Shown here piece by piece: positions 1 through 8,721 of a DNA stretch of 37,500 nucleotides. The notes beneath the pieces were generated by a model. It saw nothing but the letters and a program-made list of their open reading frames with translations. It searched no databases and was not told the origin of the DNA. The position numbers and the translations under genes were made by a program. The stretch lies in contig NC_135569.1 in the NCBI RefSeq assembly GCF_964340395.1, positions 1,330,342-1,367,841 on the forward strand. The letters run 5' to 3'. Source of the stretch: Glandiceps talaboti. Its lineage: Eukaryota > Hemichordata > Enteropneusta > Spengelidae. Position 1 is the stretch's first letter. Each line of letters starts with the position of its first letter.

Positions 1-180
1 AAAGCATTGCTAGGATTGGTTGTGTTTGATAAATGATATTTAAAAATTGCTGGTACTTAAATTTTATGGTTTGCACAGAGAAACTGTTGAATATTTAAAG
101 ATGTATATACCAGTATTATTGTAAATTTATTTAGACATTTTATGAGATGTGTGGATATTTATTTAGAGTGACTATTGAAT

Positions 181-720
181 GAACCATATAGCTATACTAT
201 ATGGGAATAATGTACAGATGGACAGAGATGGTGTGGGGTGCATATATAGCCATACATTACAGGGGAATATGGGAATAATGTACAGATGGGTGGGGGGGGG
301 GGTATATAGCCATACATTACAGGGGAATATGGGAATAATGTATAGATGGGCACATATGGGGGGGGGGGTATATAAAGCTATACTTTTCTTACGAGGTTAA
401 TAGTGTACAGATGGGCAGAGATAGGGGGGGGGGGCATATATAGCCATACTTTTCTTACAAGGTTAATAGTGTACAGATGGGCAGAGATGGGGGGGGGGGG
501 GCATATATATAGCCATACTTGTCATACAGGGAAAATAAGTACAGACATGCAGGAGGGAAATAGTGTAGAGACTGGGGAGAGGGGCATGCACTTGTTATAG
601 TGGATATTATGCAATGATGGGGGAACAGGGGCATATAGTGTTACTCTTATTACAGGGTAAATGTGTAGGGGTGGTTATAGTTCTATACATAGCCATATAC
701 ATGCTACACATCATATCTGT
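181..720. repeat. Degenerate ~60-70 bp minisatellite with long G runs
   Basis: Units carry the shared motifs 'tatagccatac', 'aataatgtacagatggg' or 'taatagtgtacagatgggcag', and then a pure G run. The G runs are at 292-302, 358-368, 424-434 and 489-501 (11, 11, 11 and 13 G). The repeat decays past 540. Open frames here are by-products of the repeat and show no protein-like composition. The spaced G runs could form G-quadruplexes on the plus strand, but that is an inference. Confidence 0.8.
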
Positions 721-1033
721 CACTAAGTCATCTATATCCCAATTCCACATTCCGAAAAGCCCACTCCCAATCCTTCAGATACAGGACATCCATCGTTGCA
801 AATAGTTCACCAATCTAATGCCTTCTGCATTCTCCCACTCCTCTTGGTGTTCAATATTGTTGCATAATTTTTATATCTATCACGTATATTTGTATTTTAA
901 ATCTGTATTTGTTATATTTTGCAATTGCATGAAAACCCAAATAATGGATGCATTGCCGTTTATAAATAAATAAATAAAATATATCATTCAATGTTCAATT
1001 GTTAACTTTATTCATCTATGTTTATTACAGTAG
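721..1033. other. No gene seen; AT-rich with AATAAATAAATAAA tract
   Basis: This stretch holds unremarkable AT-rich DNA. An AAATA-type tract near 962-980 resembles the simple tail of an old retroposon, but I could not recognise a body for it. The last 30 bases are a pyrimidine-rich run leading into the acceptor of the candidate exon at 1034. Confidence 0.5.
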
Positions 1034-1102
1034 TCATCAAAGAAAACAACATTGGCCCAAGAGATAGGATTTAGGAATGAACACAGAGAAGATAATGCCT
1101 TG
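1034..1102 (+). CDS. Possible small internal exon of an unidentified plus-strand gene
   Basis: A pyrimidine-rich tract ends in a tandem acceptor, TTACAG-TAG (AG at 1029-1030 and 1032-1033). A consensus donor, TTG|GTAAGT, follows at 1103. If the second AG is used, the 69-nt exon is open in phase 0 (23 codons, starting SSKKTTLAQEIG), which reads as protein-like. If the first AG is used, the exon begins with an in-frame TAG. I do not recognise the peptide. Its phase does not connect directly to the exon at 12,981 (phase 1), so at least one more exon would be needed if both belong to one gene. The LINE at 2.8-8.5 kb would then be intronic. The call rests only on splice-site quality and an open frame over a short length. 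Confidence 0.3.
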
Positions 1103-1560
1103 GTAAGTGTTCAACAAAAGTAGTTTGTACTATATGACATTCATGCCACACTACTATCACCTACCACTCACGTCTGTACTAGTCTGTTGGTCCATAAACC
1201 CTACTATGGTTGGTCTATGGTTAGTCTGAGATTTAGTCTCCACCTTGCATTTGTGATTTGAAGTTCAAACAAAGGTCTTTAAGTAGATTCGAATGGGCAG
1301 AATAGTTTCTGGTTCTGGTGACAAGAACGATTGTTGTTATGGTGATACGTGTCAATATTGTTTGTACTTGATAAAGACTTTGGCAGGAAGCTTGTGTTTA
1401 CTATTGATGTAACATTAGGTGGCTCATGGTGTTGCAAATCATTACTGAAAGACTTGCTTCATGGTCATTTTGACACCTCTTACAGTATAACGATATTTGA
1501 TTGGCTGCAACCAAATCTGGTTGCACTGTGCAGGATATTGGACAGTTTAGTACAGTCATG
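1103..1560. other. No supported gene
   Basis: An open frame at 1349-1612 runs into the neighbouring tandem repeat and has no recognisable domain. I regard it as chance. Confidence 0.5.
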
Positions 1561-1928
1561 GTTTAGAAGTCTGATAGGACTGAACAACATGACATATCTT
1601 ATAGTGGTTTAGAAGTCTGATAGGGCTGAACAACACGATGTATCTTACAGTGGTTTAGAAGTCTGATAGGACTGAACAACATGACATATCTTATAGTGGT
1701 TTAGAAGTCTGATAGGGCTGAACAACACGATGTATCTTACAGTGGTTTAGAAGTCTGATAGGACTGAATAACATGACTTATCTTATAGTGGTTTAGAAGT
1801 CTGATAGGGCTGAACAACACAACATATCTTACAGTGGTTTAGAAGTCTGATAGGACTGAACAACACAACATATCTTACAGTGGTTTAGAAGTCTGATAGG
1901 GCTCAACAACATGACGTATCTTACCATC
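1561..1928. repeat. 46-bp tandem repeat, 8 copies, with a dimeric (92-bp) pattern
   Basis: The motif 'gtttagaagtctgatagg' recurs exactly every 46 bp at 1561, 1607, 1653, 1699, 1745, 1791, 1837 and 1883. Copies alternate between type A ('aggactgaacaacatgac', mostly ending 'cttatag') and type B ('agggctgaacaacac', ending 'cttacag'). This implies a 92-bp higher-order unit that duplicated as a dimer. The last copies are mixed and decay after 1925. Confidence 0.93.
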
Positions 1929-2832
1929 TACAGAAGTAACACACCTAGTATTTCTTGAACAAATTTGTGAAAATACTGTGTAAGAAATATGTTTCCACAT
2001 TATTACACGGTTTGAAGTGTATAATATTAAAATTTGTATGGTTTGAGTTCAACCGTATGGGATATTTGTCAAGGAGCTCAATGACAGCATTTTTTGTCTG
2101 TGTTGGACCACACAACTTAAAACCATGGATTTGGGATATTTGCCTGGGATAGGGGTGATTATAGTTTGGAAGGCTATAGTCCAGTTAATTTAGCAAACAG
2201 TGTGGCAAAATTCAGAACTACTTGCGAGATGATTTTAGCATAATTTACTTAGTATTTTATGTTAAACAACATATCAAAGGTTTGAAAAATCAAAGTTTTG
2301 GAACATGGTGAAAAATGAGTTTTAATAAAAAGCATAATTAACATATCCATGAATTACTTTTTGTGCACAAAAAAAACATGCAAGTAACATGTCCATGGAT
2401 AGGTTTAAGAGTGAGTAATTGTTCTAGTACCACTAAGTGATCATCAAACCATTGATTGTAAGCAGACCTAAATAAATTGTAGGTATTTTAGTTAATGGAC
2501 ACTTACAATGGATCTGTCCATGTACCAATCCGTCTGTAGTATGTCATATTTCTAACATGCAATATCCAATTTCATTCAAACGTGGTACAAATGTGACCAA
2601 TCATACGAATGCCGTTCATCAAAAGTCAATTTTTTGCTTGTCAGAAGACACATTTGTCTGAAATTAACAACAGTTTTGTAGTGTGTTGTTCATCATGAAT
2701 AAATGTATTGTTTTTGTTAACCATTTCATTGTAAAACCTTGAATATTTCATAATGATGACCACATCCTGTTGTCCTATTCACAATTTAATTGGTGTGACT
2801 TTTCTTAGAAACTGAGTCACTTGTATTAATAA
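1929..2832. other. No gene seen; AT-rich flank of the LINE insertion
   Basis: The stretch contains only short chance open frames. No repeat, splice-bounded exon or RNA gene was recognised. It is the 5' flank of the LINE insertion site. Confidence 0.6.
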
Positions 2833-2845
2833 CATCATTATACAT
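2833..2845. repeat. 5' target-site duplication of the LINE
   Basis: The 13-bp 'catcattatacat' recurs exactly at 8521-8533, immediately after the terminal poly(A). Two preceding A residues could extend the match to 15 bp but cannot be told apart from the A tail. Flanks differ directly outside the match (a at 2846, g at 8534). Confidence 0.92.
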
Positions 2846-2985
2846 ACAGGATATGCGCATGTCCGCGCTATGGTTCGCAGCTAACTGAGAGCTGTGCTCC
2901 CGTTTTGCTGTCAAATGTAGTCATTAAGTGGGACAAAGCCTCTTAACAGTCTCAAAACAAGGAAGTAAGTCAACGTAGATGCGAA
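2846..2985 (+). promoter_or_regulatory. LINE 5' UTR, probable internal promoter region
   Basis: The 140 bp between the target-site duplication and the ORF1 ATG is locally CpG-bearing ('atatgcgcatgtccgcgctatgg'), unlike the AT-rich flank. LINEs need an internal promoter here in order to be copied full-length, so promoter function is inferred from position alone. No specific factor site is claimed. Confidence 0.45.
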
Positions 2986-3777
2986 ATGGCAACAAAAGAC
3001 AAGAATAAGGACCAGAACCGGGTCCCTGGAGGGACAACACCGAAAATTACTGATTTTGTTGTTCATCAAGATGGCGTCGACAAGGTTTCGGGGACAGAAG
3101 TGGGTGAGTCAGACTTCCAAACATTCGTTAGGAACACCTTAACAAGTCTACAAAACATGGTTCAACAAATAGCAAACGACCAGAAGAAGCTTTTAGTACG
3201 AGTAGAAAACATAGAGAAGAAACAGGAAGATTGTGAGAAGTCTCTTCAATACCAATCTGACGACATTGACCTACTTAGGCAAAATAATGCAAGCATGACT
3301 CAACAGGTGTCTGAAACAAAAGAAGAACTTGTATCAGTGTTGAAACGTCTTGAATCAGTATCCGAAGAAAATGTGAAGCTTCAGCGTCATTCTAGGAGCT
3401 TTAATTTGCGTTTTGGAGGGATAAAGGAAACTAAAGATGAAAACTGTAAAGACATTATAGTCAACATTCTGGAAGAAAACTTTGAGATGGATAATGTTCT
3501 GGTTGAAAACGCACACCGTGTTGGGCAGGTAAAGCGAACCAAGCCACGCCACATTTTGGTCAGATTCATCTATCGTCCTCAGAGATTTGAAGTCATAACC
3601 AAAGCCAAGGGAAAACTTGCGGGAACTGGCGTTTTTATTACTGATGATCTTTGTCGAGCTGACTACGAGAAGAAAAGGCAACTTCGTGCAGTAATGGCTC
3701 AAGCCTATAAGCAGAAAAAGCAAGCCCGCTTTAAAAATGGGGAACTCTATATTGATGGCAATATTTACCGGGCGTAG
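2986..3777 (+). CDS. LINE ORF1 protein (L1-type RNA-binding protein)
   Basis: The 263-residue basic protein is uninterrupted. Residues about 44-133 are rich in E, K, Q and L with heptad-like spacing and should form a coiled coil for trimerisation, as in L1 ORF1p. Residues about 137-230 start 'RSFNLRFGGIKE', continue with 'ENAHRVGQ' and 'RHILVRF', and match the RRM-like plus C-terminal domain layout of L1 ORF1 proteins ('AHRvG...RpI.vrf'). The family binds its own RNA and forms the cytoplasmic RNP used in retrotransposition. No CCHC knuckle is visible. The start is the first ATG after the 5' UTR, in context 'gcgaaATGG' with G at +4. ORF2 follows 451 bp downstream in a different frame. An unrelated host coiled-coil protein is unlikely given the linkage. 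Confidence 0.92.
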   Translation: MATKDKNKDQNRVPGGTTPKITDFVVHQDGVDKVSGTEVGESDFQTFVRNTLTSLQNMVQQIANDQKKLLVRVENIEKKQEDCEKSLQYQSDDIDLLRQNNASMTQQVSETKEELVSVLKRLESVSEENVKLQRHSRSFNLRFGGIKETKDENCKDIIVNILEENFEMDNVLVENAHRVGQVKRTKPRHILVRFIYRPQRFEVITKAKGKLAGTGVFITDDLCRADYEKKRQLRAVMAQAYKQKKQARFKNGELYIDGNIYRA

Positions 3778-3849
3778 CCAGTATTGTCAAGTTTAGACAT
3801 TGGTATTGGATTGTGATTGTATTTTGAGATGGGACAAGTACAGTCGTGC

Positions 3850-3980
3850 AAATTGTTCGATAGACGTAGAACTATGATAGACTGATAAACTGAGAATATT
3901 TCGTAGTGTGCTACAGCACTTATGATTGACGCAGAACTTTGGTAGACTGATAAACTGACCTTTTTTGTAGAGAGCTACAG
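3850..3980 (+). repeat. Two-copy ~65-bp direct repeat in the inter-ORF spacer
   Basis: The block 'gtagaactatgatagactgataaactga' near 3865-3893 recurs as 'gcagaactttggtagactgataaactga' near 3930-3958. Each is followed by a T-rich stretch and a 'gctacagca' motif. This is a degenerate duplication within the spacer; its function is unknown. Confidence 0.75.
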
Positions 3981-3992
3981 CAAACGGGGTGG

Positions 3993-4229
3993 TTGGTTCT
4001 GTTTTGGACCTTTTTTTTCTTTGCAATGTTTCTTAAGTGTTTTCTTTGTGTTGCCGCTTTCGTGGTTGTTTTGTTTTGCTTTCTGTTTTTGTCTTTGGGT
4101 TTGTTTCGCTTTTTGCTGTCCTTGCAAGTTCCGTCAATGTTTGTCAAACATTCTTTCAAATTGCAGTTATGCAACGTGACTCGCCTTATTTGTAGATTTA
4201 TTGTAACAGACGTTTTCCACCAATTCTGA
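3993..4229 (+). other. Small hydrophobic ORF whose stop overlaps the ORF2 start (TGATG)
   Basis: This 78-codon frame is almost entirely F, L, V, C and M for its first 45 residues because the DNA is T-rich. Its TGA (4227-4229) overlaps the ORF2 ATG (4229-4231) as TGATG. Overlapping stop/start motifs drive termination-reinitiation of ORF2 in some LINEs; the silkworm SART1 UAAUG case is the precedent. Here the upstream frame is not ORF1, so the link is a hypothesis. The peptide itself is probably not a functional protein. Confidence 0.3.
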
Positions 4230-7200
4230 TGCGTGAACGCTTCAACATCAAAGTGCTCTCCCTTAATGTCAGAGGTTTAAATGCAAAACAAAAGCGAAGG
4301 TCTGTCTTTCGTTGGGTCAGGAAAAAAAATGCTGACATAGTCTTTCTGCAAGAGACATATAGCACGTCTCGGGATGAAAATACCTGGCGTAATGAGTGGG
4401 GTAATGAAGTTCTTTTTTCTCATGGAAATAATCACAGCAGGGGGGTGATGGTTCTCTTCCGTCCACAATTTGAGTATATTATTAAGAACAATGTCATAGA
4501 TTCTGAAGGTAGATTTATTATTTCCCACTTAGAGTGTGGAGATTCAGTCTTCTATTTCATTAATGTTTATGCCCCCAATGTGGAAAGTAATCAACTGCAG
4601 TTTATTAGTAATATTATTAATCGCATGAATAGTCTCAACTTGGGGTCGGAAGACAATATCATCATAGGTGGTGATTTTAACGTAATTTTAAATCACAAAT
4701 TGGATAAGTTTAGAGGTTCATCTGACCTTGGAACACAAAGGGGAAAAAGTGCCAGTAAAATTGCAGAACTTATGAATACTTTTGATTTACAAGACATATG
4801 GAGGTTAAAACATCCTACCTTAAAGCGTTTTACATGGAGGGGAGGTAATCCCATTATTCAATCTCGGTTGGATTACTGGCTTATTTCTAATAGTCTTCAT
4901 GACTATGTTGAAAATACTGACGTTCTACCTTCAATCAAGTCAGATCATTCTGCCATCTTTCTTCACATTAATAGTTTTAAGTGTGGTGAAAGGGGACGGG
5001 GGTACTGGAAGTTGAACTCAACAATCATTAATGAAGAAGAATACATTAATCAGATTAACACAGAGAAGGACACTTGGATTGATGAATTTCAAGAAATTAT
5101 GGATTGCAGGGTTAGATGGGAACTTATCAAGTACAGAATAAGGCGCTTTAGTCAGAAATATAGTAAAGAAAAAGCAAAGGGTAGAAAAGATAAAGAGGCC
5201 GAATTGGAGAAGGGCTACAGTAAGCTTGAATATAGTCTGGCTGAGACGAAAGACATGATTGAAATAGAAAGGATTCAATTAGAAATGAGAAGAATGGAGC
5301 AAGAGCTGAAAGAAATTGATGATTACAAAACTAAAGGCTTAATGTTGAGAGCAAAAGTTAGATGGCATGAAAAAGGTGAAAAGAGCAATGCATATTTTTT
5401 GCGTTTAGAAAAGCGTAATTCTTCAAAGAAACATATTAGGAAGTTAAGGATGAAAGATGGCAGTGTGACTACTGACCCGCATGAAATCTTAAAGATGCAG
5501 GCAGATTTCTACACTGACCTGTATTCTTCAAAATGTCAGTGCTCTGCAAACAGTTTTAATTACTTTTCTAAAGATTTGCATATTCCCAAGTTGACCCCAG
5601 ACCAGCGTAACAGCTGCGACGGCAAACTCACTGTGGCCGAATGTTTCAAAGCCTTAAGTGCTATGCCAGCTAATAAAACGCCGGGTAATGACGGTATAAC
5701 GGTGGAATTTTACAGTAAATTTTGGTCCTGGATAGGCCCCTATCTTGTTAATTCTCTTAATGACGCGTATGATAAGGGTGAATTAAGTAACTCTCAGAAA
5801 CAAGCAGTAATAACTTTAATTGATAAAGGAAAGGATAGGTTGGAGCTCGGTAACTGGCGACCAATCTCCCTTTTAAATGTAGATTATAAGATAGGTTCCA
5901 AGGCTCTTGCAAACAGAATCATGGAAGTATTACCGAGTATTATCAGTGAGAATCAAACGGGTTATGTCAAGGGCCGGTATATTGGTGAAACAATTCGCAC
6001 AGTTCTTGACATTTTACAGTACACAAAAGATTACGATATTCCAGGTGTTTTATTATGTGTTGATTTTAAGAAAGCTTTTGATTCTATTGAGTGGCCCTTT
6101 CTTGAACTCGCTCTAAAGGAATTTAATTTTGGGGATTCCTTCATCAGATGGACCTCCACATTCCATAAAGGTATTTCAAGTTGTATTGTTAACAATGGCG
6201 TGACCTCAGGATATTTTCCAGTCGCTAGAGGTTCACGTCAGGGTGACCCCCTATCTCCGTATTTATTTGTTATTGCAATTGAATTAATGGCTATTGCTGT
6301 AAGACAAAGTGAAAACATTAAAGGTATCTCCATTGATAAGAGAGAAACCAAGTTAGCCCAGTATGCTGACGACACCTCAGCCTTACTTTCTGACATTAGT
6401 TCTGCAAAGGAATTCCTTTTTCTGCTTGACCATTTCGGTAATATGTCAGGCCTTGTTATTAATAAACATAAGACAGAGGCAATGTGGATTGGGTCTAACA
6501 GACACATTGATTTGAAACCCCTAGATCTTTCATGGCCTGATAGACCGCTAAAACTTTTGGGAATTTATATTTCATATGATGACATGAATTCGAACAAACT
6601 TAATTTTCAGGATAAAATCGATGAGGCCCGGGGTTGTTTCAATATCTGGAGAACTAGGGGTTTAACCCTCCTCGGCCGAATTCAGCTCTGTAAAACATTT
6701 ATAATTTCTAAATTTTCTTATGTGGTATCTCTTTTACCAATTTCTCGTGAGTACTTGAAGCAAATTGAAAGATTAATTTTCAGATTCATATGGGCAGGGA
6801 AGCGGGAAAAGGTTAACAGGGTAACAATGGTTTCTGACTTTAAAAATGGAGGTCTGAAAGTACCGGACTTCGAGTCCATTGTGATGACTTCCCGGGTTAT
6901 GTGGATCAAAAGATACCTTAATCCCTCCCAGTCAATTTGGAAGTTCTTTGCAGATTCATTTGCCAGAAGGTATGGAGGTTTTCATTTGCTCTTGTATTGC
7001 AATTTTGACGTAAACAAGTTATTACTTCCGAATTTCTATAAAGATTTGTTAAGATCTTGGTTATTGGTACGAAATGATTTGGAGCAGTCCCTGCATACTG
7101 ATTTCCTTTGGAATAACAAATATTTTCAAATTGGTGGTAAGGAAGTGTTCAATAGAAATATGATGCAAGCAGGCATCTGGTACCCAGGTGATCTTTTCGA

Positions 7201-7963
7201 AGCTACAAATAGAACTATTCCTTTCGAGGTGTGGGTAAATCGAGGTGTTTCTTGCAGGTACTTTTGTGTTTGGGCGGCGCTTGTAAATTTGATAAAAGCG
7301 GGCAAAATGCAAGCTGTTAGTGGAAAAAACATTTCTCATTCCCAACTCTTGAGCTCCTCTTCAAAAAATATCTATCAGTTTGTACTTAGCTCTAAACACA
7401 TTACCTTCAAGAAACCTCGGCTCTCTCAATTGACCATAAATACCAGAGAGAATACTGACTCAGAGTGGATGGATATTTATCTTCGACCACACATTGTATC
7501 AATGGATACCAAATCCAAGATCTTTCAACACAAGGTTTTGCAGAATTATCTTGCTGTTAATTATTGGCTCAAGAAATGGGGTATTACAAGTAGTGAAACC
7601 TGTTCTTTTTGCTCAAATTACAGTGAAACTATCCTTCACCTATTTTGTGAATGTGAGATAGTATTAGCCGGTTTTTGGGTACACTTTAAGACATGGTGGA
7701 ACACGTTAACAAATGTACAAATTAATATCGACTCTGATGTAATTCTGTATGGGTCTACGAACTATCCAGTTATTCTTAATTACATTTTGATTCAAGCCAA
7801 GCAGTTTGTTTTCCAGGCCAGAAGATCTGCAGTATTACCTTCATTCCATATTTTTATCGAACATCTCAAACAGTTGTATAAGATTGAAAAACAAGTTGCT
7901 ATTAGAAATAACAGGCAAGATAATTTTCATCAGAAATGGTCATTGTTAGATAATCTCAACTAA
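4229..7963 (+). CDS. LINE ORF2: AP endonuclease - reverse transcriptase
   Basis: The 1,244-residue frame is unbroken. Residues 7-245 form an APE-type endonuclease with LNVRGLN (N13), LQET (E42), NVYAPN (112-117), GGDFNV (147-152, D149/N151), RLDYWLIS (213-220) and SDHSAI (D239/H240), which nicks target DNA. Residues about 470-760 are the reverse transcriptase: NKTPGNDGI, RPISLLNVDYKI, VDFKKAFDS (D612), RQGDPLSPYLF (Q671-D673) and YADD (712-715), with both catalytic aspartates present. The C-terminus has a Cys/His motif at C1125, C1128, H1137 and C1140 (or C1142), comparable to the L1/Tx1 zinc-knuckle-like segment. No RNase H is seen. Length matches L1-clade ORF2 (about 1,200-1,300 residues). 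All the main motifs are intact, so activity is plausible. An in-frame stop upstream is not needed to decide the start: the ATG sits in TGATG. Confidence 0.96.
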   Translation: MRERFNIKVLSLNVRGLNAKQKRRSVFRWVRKKNADIVFLQETYSTSRDENTWRNEWGNEVLFSHGNNHSRGVMVLFRPQFEYIIKNNVIDSEGRFIISHLECGDSVFYFINVYAPNVESNQLQFISNIINRMNSLNLGSEDNIIIGGDFNVILNHKLDKFRGSSDLGTQRGKSASKIAELMNTFDLQDIWRLKHPTLKRFTWRGGNPIIQSRLDYWLISNSLHDYVENTDVLPSIKSDHSAIFLHINSFKCGERGRGYWKLNSTIINEEEYINQINTEKDTWIDEFQEIMDCRVRWELIKYRIRRFSQKYSKEKAKGRKDKEAELEKGYSKLEYSLAETKDMIEIERIQLEMRRMEQELKEIDDYKTKGLMLRAKVRWHEKGEKSNAYFLRLEKRNSSKKHIRKLRMKDGSVTTDPHEILKMQADFYTDLYSSKCQCSANSFNYFSKDLHIPKLTPDQRNSCDGKLTVAECFKALSAMPANKTPGNDGITVEFYSKFWSWIGPYLVNSLNDAYDKGELSNSQKQAVITLIDKGKDRLELGNWRPISLLNVDYKIGSKALANRIMEVLPSIISENQTGYVKGRYIGETIRTVLDILQYTKDYDIPGVLLCVDFKKAFDSIEWPFLELALKEFNFGDSFIRWTSTFHKGISSCIVNNGVTSGYFPVARGSRQGDPLSPYLFVIAIELMAIAVRQSENIKGISIDKRETKLAQYADDTSALLSDISSAKEFLFLLDHFGNMSGLVINKHKTEAMWIGSNRHIDLKPLDLSWPDRPLKLLGIYISYDDMNSNKLNFQDKIDEARGCFNIWRTRGLTLLGRIQLCKTFIISKFSYVVSLLPISREYLKQIERLIFRFIWAGKREKVNRVTMVSDFKNGGLKVPDFESIVMTSRVMWIKRYLNPSQSIWKFFADSFARRYGGFHLLLYCNFDVNKLLLPNFYKDLLRSWLLVRNDLEQSLHTDFLWNNKYFQIGGKEVFNRNMMQAGIWYPGDLFEATNRTIPFEVWVNRGVSCRYFCVWAALVNLIKAGKMQAVSGKNISHSQLLSSSSKNIYQFVLSSKHITFKKPRLSQLTINTRENTDSEWMDIYLRPHIVSMDTKSKIFQHKVLQNYLAVNYWLKKWGITSSETCSFCSNYSETILHLFCECEIVLAGFWVHFKTWWNTLTNVQINIDSDVILYGSTNYPVILNYILIQAKQFVFQARRSAVLPSFHIFIEHLKQLYKIEKQVAIRNNRQDNFHQKWSLLDNLN

Positions 7964-8122
7964 GGTATTTCTTTCAAGTTTGCTTTAACAGATTCTTTAG
8001 TTACCATGACTTGGTCTAAATTATTTTTTTTTTGTAGCTAGGGACAGCATTGTTTGTTTGGTTGTGTGTTGTGTTTTCCTTTCTCGTATGTGCTGTAGTT
8101 CTTTTTCGTTTGTTTCTGTATT

Positions 8123-8152
8123 AATAAAAAAAAAAAAAAAAAAAAAAAAAAA
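8123..8152 (+). terminator. First (internal) LINE poly(A) signal and A27 tract
   Basis: AATAAA at 8123-8128 merges into 27 consecutive A (8126-8152), 160 bp after the ORF2 stop. L1 elements normally end just after such a signal, so this looks like the original 3' terminus of the parent element. Confidence 0.75.
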
Positions 8153-8479
8153 CTCGGTGCCTGTAGGTAGATCTCGTTGCCAGGCATATCTACATACATT
8201 TTTTGCTATTTTATCCATCTATTAATACCTTTTGCTATCATTGCAAGCTTTTGCTATGGGTGTGGTCTTGTTGCTAGGCATATTTGAATACATTTTATAA
8301 TGTTTATTCACTTGCCTGTTACTCCCTGTTATCTTTAATGCACACCATCAATTGGCTGTTGCTATGGGCGTGGTCTTGTTGCGAGGCAAATTTACATACA
8401 TTTTTTGAATGTTTATTCAATTGTCTATTAATCCCTGTTATCTTTGTGAAATAAACCACCGTTTGGTTGTTGCTAAGGG
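8153..8479 (+). other. Probable 3'-transduced segment made of ~3 diverged ~100-bp repeats
   Basis: This non-LINE-like stretch lies between two poly(A) tracts. The motif 'gttgctaggca' and its variants recur near 8175, 8270 and 8379. Each is followed by an 'acatacattttttg'-type block and, in copies 2 and 3, 'ccctgttatcttt'. AATAAA at 8450-8455 lies 24 bp before the second A tract. The simplest reading is that transcription ran past the parent's own signal into flanking DNA and ended at this second signal. Alternatively it is the element's own repetitive 3' UTR. Confidence 0.6.

Positions 8480-8520
<41 letters not shown>
8450..8520 (+). terminator. Second poly(A) signal and terminal A41 tail
   Basis: AATAAA lies at 8450-8455 and 41 A residues at 8480-8520, followed directly by the 3' target-site duplication. 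The tail length and the duplication show that this is the true 3' end of the inserted cDNA. Confidence 0.88.
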
Positions 8521-8521
<1 letters not shown>

Positions 8522-8533
8522 ATCATTATACAT
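8521..8533. repeat. 3' target-site duplication of the LINE
   Basis: An exact 13-bp copy of 2833-2845 directly follows the A41 tail. Confidence 0.92.
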
Positions 8534-8721
8534 GACAGCTAATTATGGCAGGAACTATTAATAGAACAAAGTAATAAAATTATCATTGTGATCTGTTCAT
8601 AAACAAACTCTAAGAGAGTGGCTATAGAGATTGAATTATACGTCATAATGTTTTTTTAAGTTTCACATGGTGGTTTTTTTGTCGTCATGGATACTGATAG
8701 TGCGCAAACATATGATACATT

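Larger units (their letters stand above)
2846..8520 (+). mobile_element. Apparently full-length L1/Tx1-type non-LTR retrotransposon
   Basis: This 5.7-kb element has a short 5' UTR, an L1-type ORF1 (2986-3777), a 451-bp inter-ORF spacer, an uninterrupted ORF2 (4229-7963) with AP-endonuclease and reverse transcriptase, and a 3' region ending in poly(A). A perfect 13-bp target-site duplication flanks it, which is the usual mark of target-primed reverse transcription. No LTRs and no RNase H domain are seen. ORF1 with coiled coil plus RRM-like domain, and ORF2 with APE, RT and a C-terminal Cys/His motif, fit the L1 clade and best the Tx1-like branch known from many aquatic animals; the branch is inferred. 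Both ORFs are intact and the duplication is perfect, so the insertion looks recent. The two poly(A) tracts suggest a 3' transduction. Confidence 0.93.

Noticed and set aside
3355-4174. Minus-strand open frames across ORF1 and the spacer
   Set aside because: Antisense shadows of ORF1 and of the T-rich spacer.
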